From contig NZ_SOAP01000002.1 of assembly GCF_004364805.1 (NCBI RefSeq), forward strand, positions 868,001 through 932,000: a stretch of 64,000 nt of DNA. Reading direction: 5' to 3'. Position numbers and translations under genes: made by a program. The notes beneath the pieces were generated by a model that had not been told where the DNA came from, searched no databases, and saw only the letters and a program-made list of their open reading frames with translations. Positions 7,694-17,233 of the stretch are shown here, piece by piece. Numbering within the stretch: position 1 is the stretch's first letter; each line of letters opens with the position of its first letter. This DNA comes from Pelagimonas phthalicica (GTDB taxonomy: Bacteria > Pseudomonadota > Alphaproteobacteria > Rhodobacterales > Rhodobacteraceae).

Positions 7694-10342
7694 ATGGCAA
7701 AAAAGCGCGCAAACAAGCCAAACCGCAAGTTCAAACTTTTTTCCTCCATCGGAAGCAAGATCACCTTGATCCTGCTTTGCATGGGGGCCGCATCTGCATC
7801 CGTTGGTGTTCTTGTTTCTCTGGTTTTTGGTCAAATTTCGGATGGCATGGGGCATTTGACGGATGAAAAGCTTCCGGCGCTTGAAGTCAGCAAACAGCTG
7901 ATATCCGCCAGCAGCGATACCAAGGATTCCATGACCTCGATCCTGTTGGTCGATTCCGAAAACGCCATGGAGAAAGTTGAAAAAAGCACTGAGAGCTCGC
8001 TGCTGAGACTGCAAGAGCTGATTGCCCAACTTCCTGTGGACCTGCAAGAACAGCTCGAAGAACAGCGTTTGAACGCCGAAAAAACGCTGAAAGAGTTGAT
8101 TACCGCCCGCAAAGCGAATTTCCGAAATGAACAATGGATTGGCGCGCAAATTACTGAGATGCAAAAGCTAAGTTCAGCGGTGCAAACATTGTTAAATGAA
8201 CTGGCCGTCGAAGCGTCAACGAACCTTAAGAGCGGTGGTGAAAAGACGATTTCAGGCATTGACGCAACCTTTAGCGATCTCGTCGACAACAAATTCGCGG
8301 CCCTTCAATCCCTGTTAGAGGCCCGCGCCGAAATCAATCTTTTGTCCGGGACAACCTTTGCCCTTAGCAATTCGACCAGTTCCAGCACACGATCGATCCT
8401 GACTGACCTGTCCCGCGCAGCCAACGAACGGCTAAGCGATATCATCGCAACGCTTGAAAGCTCAGAAGAAGTCACTCTGGATGTGTCTAAACTGCAAGAG
8501 GCCGCACAGATCTTTTCCAAAGCAATGGCACAAGGACAGGGTCGGCTGTCGCAAAACCAATCCGCAGTTCTGGCGGCACGCCGGGATGTCGATGTCGAGC
8601 TTTCAACGGCAGTTGATGACATGGTGTTCACCCTGATTATCGCCGCCGAAGAGGCCAGTTCAGACAATCGCACGGTTATTGAAAACTTGCTGACGAACGA
8701 GGTTGGCTTTCTGAACAAGCTGCTCGAGATTAACGCAGCCATCAGCGCTTTTCAGATGGCCGCCCTGAATGTTGTCGTCGCGCCAGGCGTGTTCGAAACA
8801 CATTCCGCCACGGGTGGCCTCGCCGCTGCCTCTGCAGAGTTGGAGACGTTTCTGGATTTCAAGGACGGGGTTTTGTACAAAGACCTGTCAGGGCTGATTG
8901 CCCTGGCGGATCCGAAACAGGGATTACCAGCCTTCAAAACCGCCTCGCTGCAATCAACAGCTTCCGCGCGCCGAGAATCCGTCGCGACGGCAAAAGCCGT
9001 GCAGGAAATCTCGTCCTTTGCAGCACAAATCGGCCAGCAAAGTCTGGACGACATTGCTACTATGGCCCATGGGATCAGCAAGGACATCCATCAAAACCAG
9101 CAATGGGTTCAGATGCTGTTGGCTGGTTCGGCCGGTATTTTGCTGCTCGCGATCCTGCTGACGCGCGTCTTGATCCTGTCCCCGCTTAGGAAAATCAGCG
9201 CCACAACGGAACGTTTGGCAGAAGGTGATCTGGCAGAAGTCAAAGGTTTCGAAAAATCCTCGGACGAGATCCACCGCATTGCCAGAGCCTTGGCCATTTT
9301 CCGCAACAGCCTGGTCGAACGACAGGAGCTCGCAGAAGCCACGGAAAAGGAACGCGCCGCGCGCAGCGCAGAGCAAAAAGCTGCCGTGACGGCAATTGGC
9401 GAAGGGCTGGAACGCCTGTCCGCCGGCGATCTCAGCAGCCCGATCAACGCAGCGATGAGCGAAGGCTATGGCAAGCTAAAGGAAGATTTTAACAGCGCAC
9501 AGGACAATTTGCGCCATGCCCTGTCCGAAGTCGTGTCCTCGGTCTCCAGCATTCACACCGGCGCGGCGGGCATTGGCGAGGCCACCAGGCAGCTCTCGCA
9601 CCGAACCGAAAGCCAGGCCGCCACACTCGAAGAAACCGCTGCAGCGCTCGACGAAATGACGGCCAGCGTTCGCAGTTCGGCCGACAGTGCCAAGAATGTC
9701 GAAACGGCCATGCAAGAAGCCAAGCGCGAAGCCGAAGAAAGCGGCGAAGTGGTCAATTCGGCAGTGGCAGCAATGACCGAGATCGACAGCAGTTCCGGGC
9801 AAATTTCTCAGATCGTCAATGTCATTGATGACATTGCGTTCCAAACCAACCTTTTGGCACTGAATGCTGGGGTTGAGGCCGCGCGCGCCGGAGAATCCGG
9901 CAAAGGGTTTGCAGTTGTGGCCTCCGAAGTGCGCGCGCTTGCTCAACGCTCTGCCGAATCCGCAAAAGAGATCAAGAACCTCATCAATGAAAGCTCAGAA
10001 CATGTGGAGCGCGGCGTAGAACTCGTTGGCAAAACCGGCGATGCGCTGACATCTATCCTGGAACGCTTCTCGCAAGTCTCAAACTTGGTTTCCGGCATTG
10101 CTGAGGTTACCGCAGAACAAAGCGCGGGCTTGAATGAAATCAACCTCGGCATCACTCAACTTGATCGCGTCACACAGCAAAATGCGTCCATGGTCGAAGA
10201 GACCACCGATGCAGGTCAAATGTTGAACGCCGATGCAGACAGAATGGCGGAACTCACCGGCCAGTTCAACATCGGGAGCAATGACAGTGATTGGATTGCT
10301 GAAGATCACTCAGTTTCTGACGAGACAGGAGAAGCAGCATAA
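7694..10342 (+). CDS. Methyl-accepting chemotaxis protein with very large periplasmic domain
   Basis: 882 residues from the ATG at 7694. Membrane segment 1 is near residues 23-46 ([20 protein letters not shown]) and segment 2 near 472-492 ([15 protein letters not shown]). Between them are about 425 mostly helical residues, far more than the roughly 150 of a classic four-helix-bundle receptor. A HAMP domain follows (about 493-545), then a second HAMP-like stretch ([15 protein letters not shown]). The signalling domain carries the near-invariant hairpin tip [20 protein letters not shown] with flanking methylation helices. No CheR/CheB-tethering pentapeptide is obvious at the C-terminus (DETGEAA). 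It probably works with the upstream periplasmic binding protein. Confidence 0.95.
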   Translation: MAKKRANKPNRKFKLFSSIGSKITLILLCMGAASASVGVLVSLVFGQISDGMGHLTDEKLPALEVSKQLISASSDTKDSMTSILLVDSENAMEKVEKSTESSLLRLQELIAQLPVDLQEQLEEQRLNAEKTLKELITARKANFRNEQWIGAQITEMQKLSSAVQTLLNELAVEASTNLKSGGEKTISGIDATFSDLVDNKFAALQSLLEARAEINLLSGTTFALSNSTSSSTRSILTDLSRAANERLSDIIATLESSEEVTLDVSKLQEAAQIFSKAMAQGQGRLSQNQSAVLAARRDVDVELSTAVDDMVFTLIIAAEEASSDNRTVIENLLTNEVGFLNKLLEINAAISAFQMAALNVVVAPGVFETHSATGGLAAASAELETFLDFKDGVLYKDLSGLIALADPKQGLPAFKTASLQSTASARRESVATAKAVQEISSFAAQIGQQSLDDIATMAHGISKDIHQNQQWVQMLLAGSAGILLLAILLTRVLILSPLRKISATTERLAEGDLAEVKGFEKSSDEIHRIARALAIFRNSLVERQELAEATEKERAARSAEQKAAVTAIGEGLERLSAGDLSSPINAAMSEGYGKLKEDFNSAQDNLRHALSEVVSSVSSIHTGAAGIGEATRQLSHRTESQAATLEETAAALDEMTASVRSSADSAKNVETAMQEAKREAEESGEVVNSAVAAMTEIDSSSGQISQIVNVIDDIAFQTNLLALNAGVEAARAGESGKGFAVVASEVRALAQRSAESAKEIKNLINESSEHVERGVELVGKTGDALTSILERFSQVSNLVSGIAEVTAEQSAGLNEINLGITQLDRVTQQNASMVEETTDAGQMLNADADRMAELTGQFNIGSNDSDWIAEDHSVSDETGEAA

Positions 10343-10408
10343 GTTCTGTAAGATGGGGCCAGCATCGCAGAACCCTCAACATCTTTAAGGCCAAACATCG
10401 CAAAAGCT

Positions 10409-10485
<77 letters not shown>

Positions 10486-10494
10486 CTGTCTGGC

Positions 10495-10523
10495 CTTATA
10501 GGCCGCAGGCCAAGCTTGTGCAA
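10495..10523 (-). promoter_or_regulatory. Sigma70-type promoter of tRNA-Arg
   Basis: On the minus strand, TTGCAC (10518-10523) and TATAAG (10495-10500) are separated by exactly 17 bases, and the mature tRNA begins 9 bases after the -10 element. The match and placement make this a confident promoter. Confidence 0.8.
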
Positions 10524-10619
10524 CGCGCCTTGATTGCAAATCTCAAAGTTTTTTCAAGGCCACACCCGGCCTGCGGGATGGTGGGTGGGGCGTTTTTCCG
10601 TCAGGAAAGAGCGTCCCCA

Positions 10620-11840
10620 CTATCCCAGCAGATCATGGGCCAATTCAAGCGCGTCGACCAGCTTATCCACCTCGTCACGGGTGTTATACATGGCAAAGCT
10701 CGCTCGGCAGGTGGCGCTGACACCTAGGTGATCCATCAAAGGGCCGGCACAATGATGTCCGGCGCGCACGGCCACCCCCTTCTTATCCAAAATGGTCGAG
10801 ATATCATGCGCATGCCCAGCACCATCCAATGTAAAGGAAAAGATCGCGCCTTTACCCGGGGCCTTGCCCTGAACCTGCAGCCAGTTGATCCCTTCCAGAC
10901 GCGCTATGGCATAATCCCGAAGCTCCGCCTCATGAGCGGCAATCTTTTCCATGCCAACGCCCATCATATAGTCAAGCGCCACGCCAAGACCGATCTGTTG
11001 CACAATCCCCGGCGTTCCGGCCTCAAACTTCATCGGCGGGTCGTTATAGGTCACACAGTCCTTGTGAACTTCTCGGATCATATCGCCGCCGCCCATAAAC
11101 GGAGCCATCTCCTCCATGCGCTCACGCTTCATATAGATCGCGCCCGAGGCGGAGGGGCCATAGAGTTTGTGGCCTGTGATCGCATAGAAATCACAGCCGA
11201 GATCCGCCACATTGACCGGCATATGCACCGCCCCTTGTGAGCCATCGACCAACACCGGCACGCCTTTTTCACGCGCCGCATGGCAGATGGATTTCACATC
11301 CACAGCCGTGCCCAGAACGTTAGACATCTGCGTAATCGCAACCAGCTTGGTCTTAGGGCCAATCGCGTCGATGACCTTTTGCGGATCAAGCGCCCCCTGA
11401 TCATCGACATCAACCCATTTCAGCACCACACCTTGCCGTTCACGCAGGAAATGCCAAGGCACGATATTGGCGTGATGTTCCATCACTGACAGGACAATCT
11501 CATCACCGGGTTGCAGGCGCGGCATGGCCCAACCATAGGCCACCATATTGATGCCCATCGTCGTACCAGTGGTATAGACAATCTCATCCGGATCCGGCGC
11601 GCCCAGGAAACGTGCAATGATACCGCGCACTGCCTCGTATTTCTCAGTCGCTAGGTTGCTCAGGTAATGCAGGCCGCGATGCACATTGGCGTATTCCTCG
11701 GCATAGCCCCTGGTCACCGCATCGATCACCACCTGCGGCTTTTGCGCCGAGGCCCCGTTATCCAGATAAACCAGCGGCTTGCCATTCACCTCGCGCGACA
11801 GGATCGGAAAATCGGCGCGGATTTTGTTGACATCATACAT
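10620..11840 (-). CDS. sufS: SufS cysteine desulfurase
   Basis: 406 residues, full length. PLP enzyme that takes sulfur from cysteine for Fe-S cluster assembly. Landmarks are YLDNGASAQKPQVVIDA near the N-terminus, FYAITGHKLYGPSASGAIY with the Schiff-base lysine, and VRAGHHCAGPLMDHLG with the catalytic cysteine on the short SufS-type loop. Its ATG lies inside the end of the upstream Yip1-like gene (8-bp overlap), so it is translated as the last gene of the operon. No sufE, sufU, sufT or sufA follows; the next gene is tRNA-Arg. Confidence 0.97.
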   Translation of the reverse strand: MYDVNKIRADFPILSREVNGKPLVYLDNGASAQKPQVVIDAVTRGYAEEYANVHRGLHYLSNLATEKYEAVRGIIARFLGAPDPDEIVYTTGTTMGINMVAYGWAMPRLQPGDEIVLSVMEHHANIVPWHFLRERQGVVLKWVDVDDQGALDPQKVIDAIGPKTKLVAITQMSNVLGTAVDVKSICHAAREKGVPVLVDGSQGAVHMPVNVADLGCDFYAITGHKLYGPSASGAIYMKRERMEEMAPFMGGGDMIREVHKDCVTYNDPPMKFEAGTPGIVQQIGLGVALDYMMGVGMEKIAAHEAELRDYAIARLEGINWLQVQGKAPGKGAIFSFTLDGAGHAHDISTILDKKGVAVRAGHHCAGPLMDHLGVSATCRASFAMYNTRDEVDKLVDALELAHDLLG

Positions 11841-12414
11841 TTGCAGTTATTCCCGATGGGTCGATCCCAAGAAGGATCAGAAGAATGGACAGCACAACGG
11901 CCATACCGAAAAGCCCGATGATGATCGCGCCCAGAGATTTGAGAAGATTGGAGAAACCATGTGCTTCATCCACAAAGCTGACCATGATCCAAATACCAAT
12001 CACCGAGGTCAGCGACAAAAGGAACCCGCCCAAAACAGCCGAAATGGGCAAGAGAACAAGCAAGAGAACCTGAATCAGCGCGCGCAGGATCTGCATCCAG
12101 ATCACCAGAACAGTAATATCCTGGATCGATGCCTGCCCGCCAAGCACACGGCCGCCAAAGTACAAGCCCAGCAGGGTTGCAATCAATGACAGAGCTTGAA
12201 GGCCGCCATATACGGCAGGACGCGCAAGGAACCATGGCAAGGGGGCGGGGTCCAAAAGGACCGACACACCAAACAGCAAGCTGTTGATGACAACCACCAG
12301 AGCGAAACCGGTAACCAACGCTTCGCGGCTCAGACGCAGGTCAATCAGCCACCGCGCGACTTGGCGTGGTTGCGTGATTGATCGCAGGGCAAGGGATAGC
12401 GCGGCTTGGATCAT
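11833..12414 (-). CDS. Yip1-like membrane protein (second of a pair)
   Basis: 193 residues from ATG 12414 (MIQAALSLALRSITQPRQVARWL). About five hydrophobic segments follow: ALVTGFALVVVINSLLFGVSV, GGLQALSLIATLLGLYFGG, a long segment around ALIQVLLLVLLPISAVLGGFLL, then GIWIMVSFV and the C-terminal IIIGLFGMAVVLSILLILL. The pattern and the N-terminal amphipathic helix fit the Yip1/DUF1282 family. The start overlaps the stop of the first Yip1-like gene (ATGA) and the end overlaps sufS. The tight coupling to sufD and sufS is common in this family of bacteria, but its contribution to Fe-S assembly is unknown. Confidence 0.8.
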   Translation of the reverse strand: MIQAALSLALRSITQPRQVARWLIDLRLSREALVTGFALVVVINSLLFGVSVLLDPAPLPWFLARPAVYGGLQALSLIATLLGLYFGGRVLGGQASIQDITVLVIWMQILRALIQVLLLVLLPISAVLGGFLLSLTSVIGIWIMVSFVDEAHGFSNLLKSLGAIIIGLFGMAVVLSILLILLGIDPSGITANV

Positions 12415-12899
12415 CCCTGCGCTCCCCAATAGGCTTTGCGCAGGCCAGACAGTCCAAACCAGAGAAACACCAACCAGCACAAAAGCTTGACCAGCTCCAA
12501 TTGCAGCCCCGGCCCGATAAAACCGGCTACCAATCCTTGCAACAAGATCAATGGCGAGACCGCAAGAAAGGACCAGAACAAGGCAAGTCGCGCATTGTAG
12601 CTGTCCCCCTGCCCTTTCAGCAACCGCATGAGGCCATGGGCGGCAAAGGCCAGCAGATAGAACAGCAAAGGCAGGACAAAGATCATCGTGGCAAATTCGC
12701 CGCCAATCACTTCGCCCACGGAGCCACCGCTGAAATGCGCATCCCGCGCCAGACGTGGCCATTGCGCGATGAACATCACGAAACAGCCGCCCATCAGCAT
12801 GGCAAGCGCCCTATCCTCGCGGATACCATAGCCCAAGAGGCGGGCAATCACCTTGCCCGGCCCCCGATAGGTTGCCGCGATATCGCTGCTCAGCGCCAT
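12411..12899 (-). CDS. Yip1-like membrane protein (first of a pair)
   Basis: 162 residues from the ATG at 12899 (MALSSDIAATYRGPGKVIARLLGYG), preceded by GAGG 8 bases upstream; the frame is open to 12950 but that longer form would overlap the end of sufD. Four hydrophobic segments are seen: ALAMLMGGCFVMFIAQW, ATMIFVLPLLFYLLAFAA, ALFWSFLAVSPLILLQGLVAGFI and LELVKLLCWLVFLWFGL. It ends in an ATGA overlap with its downstream paralogue-like neighbour. The two genes look like one functional pair of inner-membrane proteins with no known activity. Confidence 0.78.
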   Translation of the reverse strand: MALSSDIAATYRGPGKVIARLLGYGIREDRALAMLMGGCFVMFIAQWPRLARDAHFSGGSVGEVIGGEFATMIFVLPLLFYLLAFAAHGLMRLLKGQGDSYNARLALFWSFLAVSPLILLQGLVAGFIGPGLQLELVKLLCWLVFLWFGLSGLRKAYWGAQG

Positions 12900-12922
12900 G
12901 TCTCTGGCCTCATACCCCTGTC

Positions 12923-14203
12923 TCAGTCCTTGCGGTGACGCGAGAGCCAAGCCTCGGCACGTGTCAGGATCTCCTCCTGAAGCGCCTCATCCTCGATCTC
13001 TTCTACCGCTTCCGCCAAGAAGCTCAGTACCAGCAGATCTTGCGCAATGGCATGCGGCACACCGCGCGAGCGCAGATAGAACAGTGCATCTTCGTCAATC
13101 GCGCCCGAGGTGGAGCCATGCGAACAGGCCACGTCATCGGCATAGATCTCGAGCTCTGGTTTGGCGAGGAACTGGCTGTCTTCATCCAGCAACAGCGACT
13201 GGGAAATCTGATAGCCATCGGTCTTTTGCGCATCCGGTTTCACCAGGATCTTGCCCTGGAACACACCTGTCGCACCGTTGCGCAGCACCTTTTTAAAGAC
13301 CTGGCGGCTTTCGCAGTTCACCGCGTCATGGGTGACGAACACCGTGTCATCATGGTGAAAATCGCCGTCACCCATACAGGCACCCGCCACATGGGCCACC
13401 GCATCATCGCCGGTCAGTTCGATCACGCATTCATTGCGGGTCAGCACGCCATTGACGGTCAGGGTAAAGGCCTTGAACACACTTTCCTTGCCAAGACGGG
13501 CAAACATATGCGTCGCCGCCTGACGTTCGTGATCACGCCCCTGCGTGCGCACCACATGCAGCGCGCCGCCATCGGCAATGTCAGCCTCAAGGCATTTGTT
13601 GAAACGCGCCGCGGCTGGGCCGTTTTCAAGAATGGTCAGGCTGGCACCGCTATCGACCTTAACCACATGATGCAGGATCGCGTCCGAGCTTTCATCGCCG
13701 TGGCGATAGATCAGGTTGATCGGCTTGCTTGGGGTTTTGGCAGCGTGGATCAGAATACCATCCGTCGCAAATGCCGTGTTCAACGCCGCCAAGGGGCGCT
13801 CAACCGGGTCCTGGCCTCTGGCTTCAAGAACACCGTATAACCCATTGGCCCAATGGATATCTTTCACGTCGGCAAGGCGATCAATGGTGATCCCTTCCAG
13901 CGCCAGATCATCCGAGGTCTCGGCATCAAACACACCATCGACAAAAACAATCTTAAGACGGTCCAGACCGTCAAACATTGGGGCTTCGTCAGTGGTAAAG
14001 ATGGCCGCTTTAGCCGGTTCCGCTGCGACCAGACCGGCTGGCTTGGTGTATTTCCAGTATTCGTCACGGGCATGGGGCAGCCCCATGGCCTGAAGCCGCG
14101 CCAGCGCATCCTTGCGCGCACCCGCCGACCAGCCGCCCTCGGGCAGGCTCAGCCCGGCAAGGCGCGCCGCAGTGGCGTCTTGTTTCACTTGCGTCAAAGC
14201 CAT
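12923..14203 (-). CDS. sufD: SufD Fe-S assembly scaffold subunit
   Basis: 426 residues. SufD pairs with SufB and SufC in the SufBC2D scaffold that builds and passes on Fe-S clusters. The C-terminal part has the SufB/D beta-helix hallmark AKPELEIYADDVACSHGST followed by SGAIDEDALFYLRSRGV, and the ending FLAEAVEEIEDEALQEEIL is typical. The start codon shares its A with the TAA stop of sufC (TAATG), so expression is coupled to sufC. Confidence 0.96.
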   Translation of the reverse strand: MALTQVKQDATAARLAGLSLPEGGWSAGARKDALARLQAMGLPHARDEYWKYTKPAGLVAAEPAKAAIFTTDEAPMFDGLDRLKIVFVDGVFDAETSDDLALEGITIDRLADVKDIHWANGLYGVLEARGQDPVERPLAALNTAFATDGILIHAAKTPSKPINLIYRHGDESSDAILHHVVKVDSGASLTILENGPAAARFNKCLEADIADGGALHVVRTQGRDHERQAATHMFARLGKESVFKAFTLTVNGVLTRNECVIELTGDDAVAHVAGACMGDGDFHHDDTVFVTHDAVNCESRQVFKKVLRNGATGVFQGKILVKPDAQKTDGYQISQSLLLDEDSQFLAKPELEIYADDVACSHGSTSGAIDEDALFYLRSRGVPHAIAQDLLVLSFLAEAVEEIEDEALQEEILTRAEAWLSRHRKD

Positions 14204-14958
14204 TACGCGATCTCCGCCAGAATGTCGGCATAGCCGTTTTGTTCCACTTCCAGCGCCAGCTCGGGCCCGCCGGTTTTGACGATACGACCCGCCGCCATGA
14301 TATGCACAACATCGGGTTTGATGTGATCTAGCAGGCGCTGATAATGGGTGATCACGAGGAAACCACGGCCCTCGTCACGCAGGGCGTTCACGCCCTCGGA
14401 AACCAGCTTCATCGCATCCACATCAAGGCCCGAGTCTGTTTCGTCCAGGATGCACATCTTGGGTTCCAGCATCGCCATCTGCAGGATTTCGTTACGCTTT
14501 TTCTCACCACCGGAAAAGCCAACATTCACGGGGCGTTTCAGCATATCCGCGTCGATCTTCAGCTCTTTGGCTTTGGAGCGCACCAGCTTGAGGAAGTCAG
14601 CCGCTGACATTTCCTCTTCGCCGCGCGCCTTACGCTGTGCGTTCACAGCGGTGCGCAGAAAGGTCATGTTGCCGACACCGGGAATTTCCACCGGGTATTG
14701 GAAGGCCAGGAACAGGCCTGCGGCGGCGCGCTCTTCGGGTTCCATATCCAACAGGTCTTCGCCGGCCAAAGTGGCTTCACCGTCGGTGACCTCATAGCCG
14801 TCTTTGCCCGATAGGACATAAGACAGGGTCGATTTGCCCGAGCCGTTCGGGCCCATGATGGCGTGCACCTTGCCCGCCTCGACGGTCAGGTCGACGCCCT
14901 TGAGGATCTGCTTGTCCTCTTCTTCCAATTGCACGTGCAGGTTCTTGATTTCCAGCAT
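14203..14958 (-). CDS. sufC: SufC ATPase
   Basis: 251 residues. ABC-type ATPase that drives the SufBCD scaffold. Walker A is GPNGSGKST (about 34-42), the ABC signature is FSGGEKKRNEI, Walker B is CILDETDSGLDVD and the switch His is in VITHYQR. All catalytic residues are present and length is normal. It starts 22 bp after the methyltransferase-like gene and overlaps sufD by one base. Confidence 0.98.
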   Translation of the reverse strand: MLEIKNLHVQLEEEDKQILKGVDLTVEAGKVHAIMGPNGSGKSTLSYVLSGKDGYEVTDGEATLAGEDLLDMEPEERAAAGLFLAFQYPVEIPGVGNMTFLRTAVNAQRKARGEEEMSAADFLKLVRSKAKELKIDADMLKRPVNVGFSGGEKKRNEILQMAMLEPKMCILDETDSGLDVDAMKLVSEGVNALRDEGRGFLVITHYQRLLDHIKPDVVHIMAAGRIVKTGGPELALEVEQNGYADILAEIA

Positions 14959-14980
14959 GTCTTTTCCTTCCTCGGCAGCC

Positions 14981-15577
14981 CTATGGGTTCTGCAAAAACT
15001 TCACCACCTGAAACAGTTTTTCAGGCGGAATGGCCATGGGCGTGACGCGGAAATACGCCATGCGCCCGGTGATTTGCGGGGGGCCGAGATAGTCCTCGAC
15101 CTTGTGATAATGCTTGCGGATTGTGTAATCGTCGAAATACAGATCGACCGGCTTCTTGGACAGAAACGCGGTGGCCAGCGCGCAGGCCTGACGGAAGCGC
15201 CCGTCAACCAGAACGACATCAGGCTGGACAAAATTCTTTTGCCGCCAGACCCCTAGCGCATAGTTTTGATATTGCCGCCAATGGCTGTCATCCTGGGGAT
15301 AGCCCCATTCCTTGGTCGGGCCGATATCGACATGGATCATGTCAACCTTGGTTCCGGTGGCGGGCGGGTTCTGTTCCAGCCAGCCTTTCATCATCGCCGC
15401 CCAATCGGGATCGGATTCGACCGAAAACACCCGTTTCCCGGGCAGTTCGGACGCCATGACAGTGCTGCCGCCCGAGCCAAATTCTAATATGAAATCCGCC
15501 GCCTTATAGGCGTGTGACAACAATTCGGCCTCTGCCTGCGGTAGTGTGAGTTCCGGTCTCTGCACGAGGGCCGTCAT
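14981..15577 (-). CDS. Class I SAM-dependent methyltransferase-like protein in the SUF operon
   Basis: 198 residues. The N-terminal third has ADFILEFGSGGSTVMASELPGKRVFSVESD, which reads as motif I (FGSGGST) and motif II (acidic residue after a strand) of Rossmann methyltransferases. PDVVLVDGRFRQACALATAF matches the motif IV region, and ITGRMAYFRVTP gives late strands. The substrate cannot be inferred. It sits between a membrane protein and sufC with short gaps (16 and 22 bp) and so is transcribed with the SUF genes; a role in cluster assembly is not shown. Confidence 0.7.
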   Translation of the reverse strand: MTALVQRPELTLPQAEAELLSHAYKAADFILEFGSGGSTVMASELPGKRVFSVESDPDWAAMMKGWLEQNPPATGTKVDMIHVDIGPTKEWGYPQDDSHWRQYQNYALGVWRQKNFVQPDVVLVDGRFRQACALATAFLSKKPVDLYFDDYTIRKHYHKVEDYLGPPQITGRMAYFRVTPMAIPPEKLFQVVKFLQNP

Positions 15578-15593
15578 GCGCAGCCCCCCTGTC

Positions 15594-16073
15594 TCAGAGG
15601 TTGGACGCGGCGTGCACCAACCATGCGGGGGGTGCGATCAGGATCACCTGATTGCAGAAATCCACCAGAACTTGCGACGTGTGATAGCTGAGGTAACCAA
15701 ACAGACCGGCGACGAACAGAAAGTTCAACTCTCGATAGCCGATTAAAATCATTCCCATAATCGCCAAAGCCGGGCCGAAACTGGCCCCGAGCCCAAAGGT
15801 CAACGCGCTGGAGACCATCACGTAGACCATGTTTTGCGGAGCAACCAAACCCGTTTGCGGTGGAAAAAAGACAAAGATCAGAACCAGTGCCACGTATCCC
15901 AGCGCCAAGCCGATGATGACGGCCAGGGGATAGCCTAGAATGTCTTTGCGCACCCGTCGATTCAGTTGCCGATCGTTTGACCCAACATGTGCAAGATGAT
16001 CCGTCAATTCGACGCAATCCAATCTGTCTAGCTGGGAGAGCCTTTCCTGAAAATCCGTTCTTTGATATGACAT
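15594..16073 (-). CDS. Unrecognised three-to-four-TM protein inside the SUF operon
   Basis: 159 residues, family not recognised. A charged N-terminal domain of about 45 residues (MSYQRTDFQERLSQLDRLDC) precedes hydrophobic segments at about 48-70 (PLAVIIGLALGYVALVLIFVF), 82-112 (MVYVMVSSALTFGLGASFG and ALAIMGMILIGY) and 117-150. The frame runs against several longer alternative frames but has good membrane-protein composition and fits the operon spacing. The 106-bp gap upstream contains an imperfect inverted repeat (CGTGT/ACACG), perhaps an internal promoter. Confidence 0.65.
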   Translation of the reverse strand: MSYQRTDFQERLSQLDRLDCVELTDHLAHVGSNDRQLNRRVRKDILGYPLAVIIGLALGYVALVLIFVFFPPQTGLVAPQNMVYVMVSSALTFGLGASFGPALAIMGMILIGYRELNFLFVAGLFGYLSYHTSQVLVDFCNQVILIAPPAWLVHAASNL

Positions 16074-16179
16074 TGCCGCAAATCCCGTGTGCGTTACTTA
16101 ATACACGTACGGGTTGTGACGCTGAATAGCGCCAAAAATGAGGCAATGCCCGGGATATTTCAGAAAAAATCGTCACGTC

Positions 16180-16491
16180 TTAGCCCAGAACCACCGCTGT
16201 GCCGCTGGCTGACACCATCAGCATATTGTTGATCACCTCATAGTCGAGATCGACGCCCACAACCGCATTGGCCCCCTTGGCCTTGGCGCGCTCTTCCAAC
16301 TCGCGCAGCGCGGTCTCACGCGCTTCGCCCAGGCTGGCCTCATAAGCGCCCGAGCGCCCACCGATGATGTCGGTGATCCCGGCAAAGATGTCGCGGAACA
16401 CATTGGCCCCAAGAATGGCTTCACCCACGACGATGCCTTTGTAATCGGCGATCTGATAGCCTTCGACACTGGGGGTGGTGGTCACAATCAT
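16180..16491 (-). CDS. YbjQ-family (UPF0145/DUF74) protein
   Basis: 103 residues, typical for YbjQ. Landmarks are [31 protein letters not shown], the central [19 protein letters not shown] and [17 protein letters not shown], then a small-residue C-terminus. AAGGAAA lies 8 bases before the ATG at 16491. The family forms pentameric bundles of unknown function and was once called heavy-metal-binding. Here it is one of six accessory genes between sufB and sufC. Confidence 0.92.
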   Translation of the reverse strand: MIVTTTPSVEGYQIADYKGIVVGEAILGANVFRDIFAGITDIIGGRSGAYEASLGEARETALRELEERAKAKGANAVVGVDLDYEVINNMLMVSASGTAVVLG

Positions 16492-16527
16492 CTTGTTTTC
16501 CTTTTTACTCCAAGGGGTCATGCGCCC

Positions 16528-16731
16528 CTACCCCCGCCAGCCAAAACGGTCAGCCAAATGCAGCGCCCCGCGTGCGATCACAATGCCCGCGATCACGCCA
16601 ACGGCCACGGCAATCACCGGGTTGAAATGCTCGGTCCCGTAGCGAGCCCAGAACATACCAATCGCCCCGCCCAACACCGGAAGCGCGTAAGGCAGGAAAT
16701 CCCAGAAACCGCCTTTGTTATAGTCGGTCAT
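16528..16731 (-). CDS. Small membrane protein, 67 residues
   Basis: Begins MTDYNKGGFWDFLPYALPVLG and has two hydrophobic segments, LPYALPVLGGAIGMFWA and PVIAVAVGVIAGIVIARGA, then a short basic tail. It overlaps the preceding 66-residue gene by ATGA. No family recognised. The coupled pair of tiny membrane proteins suggests that they work together. Confidence 0.65.
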   Translation of the reverse strand: MTDYNKGGFWDFLPYALPVLGGAIGMFWARYGTEHFNPVIAVAVGVIAGIVIARGALHLADRFGWRG

Positions 16732-16928
16732 GTCAACTCTCCTTGTTTGCGCGCGTCTCTCCAGCGTTGCACCAGTTGCGCCACGGTCGAGCCCAGAAAG
16801 CCCGACACAAAGGACACCAGCAGCACCGCAACCATCGATAATTGTACCGCCACCAAGCTAACCATCAGCGAGAAGATGGCGCAGAACAGGCCGGTCAGAA
16901 TTGAGGTTGTGAGAAGGGTTTTGGCCAA
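16728..16928 (-). CDS. Small membrane protein, 66 residues
   Basis: Begins MAKTLLTTSILTGLFCAIFS and consists of two adjacent hydrophobic segments (to about residue 47) followed by a charged tail (VQRWRDARKQGELT). The stop overlaps the start of the next small gene. No family recognised; membrane location is clear from composition. Confidence 0.65.
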   Translation of the reverse strand: MAKTLLTTSILTGLFCAIFSLMVSLVAVQLSMVAVLLVSFVSGFLGSTVAQLVQRWRDARKQGELT

Positions 16929-16979
16929 TTATTTTCTCTTTCCGAGTACATTTTCCAGCACCCTTTCAAAAACTTGGTT

Positions 16980-17231
16980 TCAGCGACCGACTACATCAGG
17001 ATGGTATCCTTCCTGTAAGTCACGCACACCTATCCCAACGTAGTGAAGAGCAGAGCTCACCATCGGAACCAAGTCGATTTTGTCGATCTCTACACGCTCA
17101 GCGGCATCTGCCATAAGCGTGAGCAATGCTTCCTCTACCAAAGCTTTCCTAACAGCTGGATTGTCATCCATTTCCAAAATGGCATTTGTTACTTCGTTGA
17201 CCTTCGAAGAAATCAATTCTGATGGTTTCAT
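16980..17231 (-). CDS. Unrecognised 83-residue protein after sufB
   Basis: ATG at 17231 lies 2 bases after the sufB stop, and GGGGTAAG of the sufB end serves as its ribosome site, so it is coupled to sufB. The product is soluble and helical (MKPSELISSKVNEVTNAIL ... VRKALVEEALLTLMADAAERVEI). No known motif or cysteine is present. It may be an operon passenger; its AT content looks a little higher than that of sufB. Confidence 0.65.
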   Translation of the reverse strand: MKPSELISSKVNEVTNAILEMDDNPAVRKALVEEALLTLMADAAERVEIDKIDLVPMVSSALHYVGIGVRDLQEGYHPDVVGR

Positions 17232-17233
17232 TC

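Noticed and set aside
12872-14233. Plus-strand frames opposite sufD
   Set aside because: Shadows of sufD; no motif and no ribosome site, while sufD has its family signature.
15574-16176. Alternative 200-residue minus-strand frame over the TM protein region
   Set aside because: Composition is rich in Arg/Ser/Gly and non-membrane-like; the 159-residue frame gives coherent membrane segments and better operon spacing.
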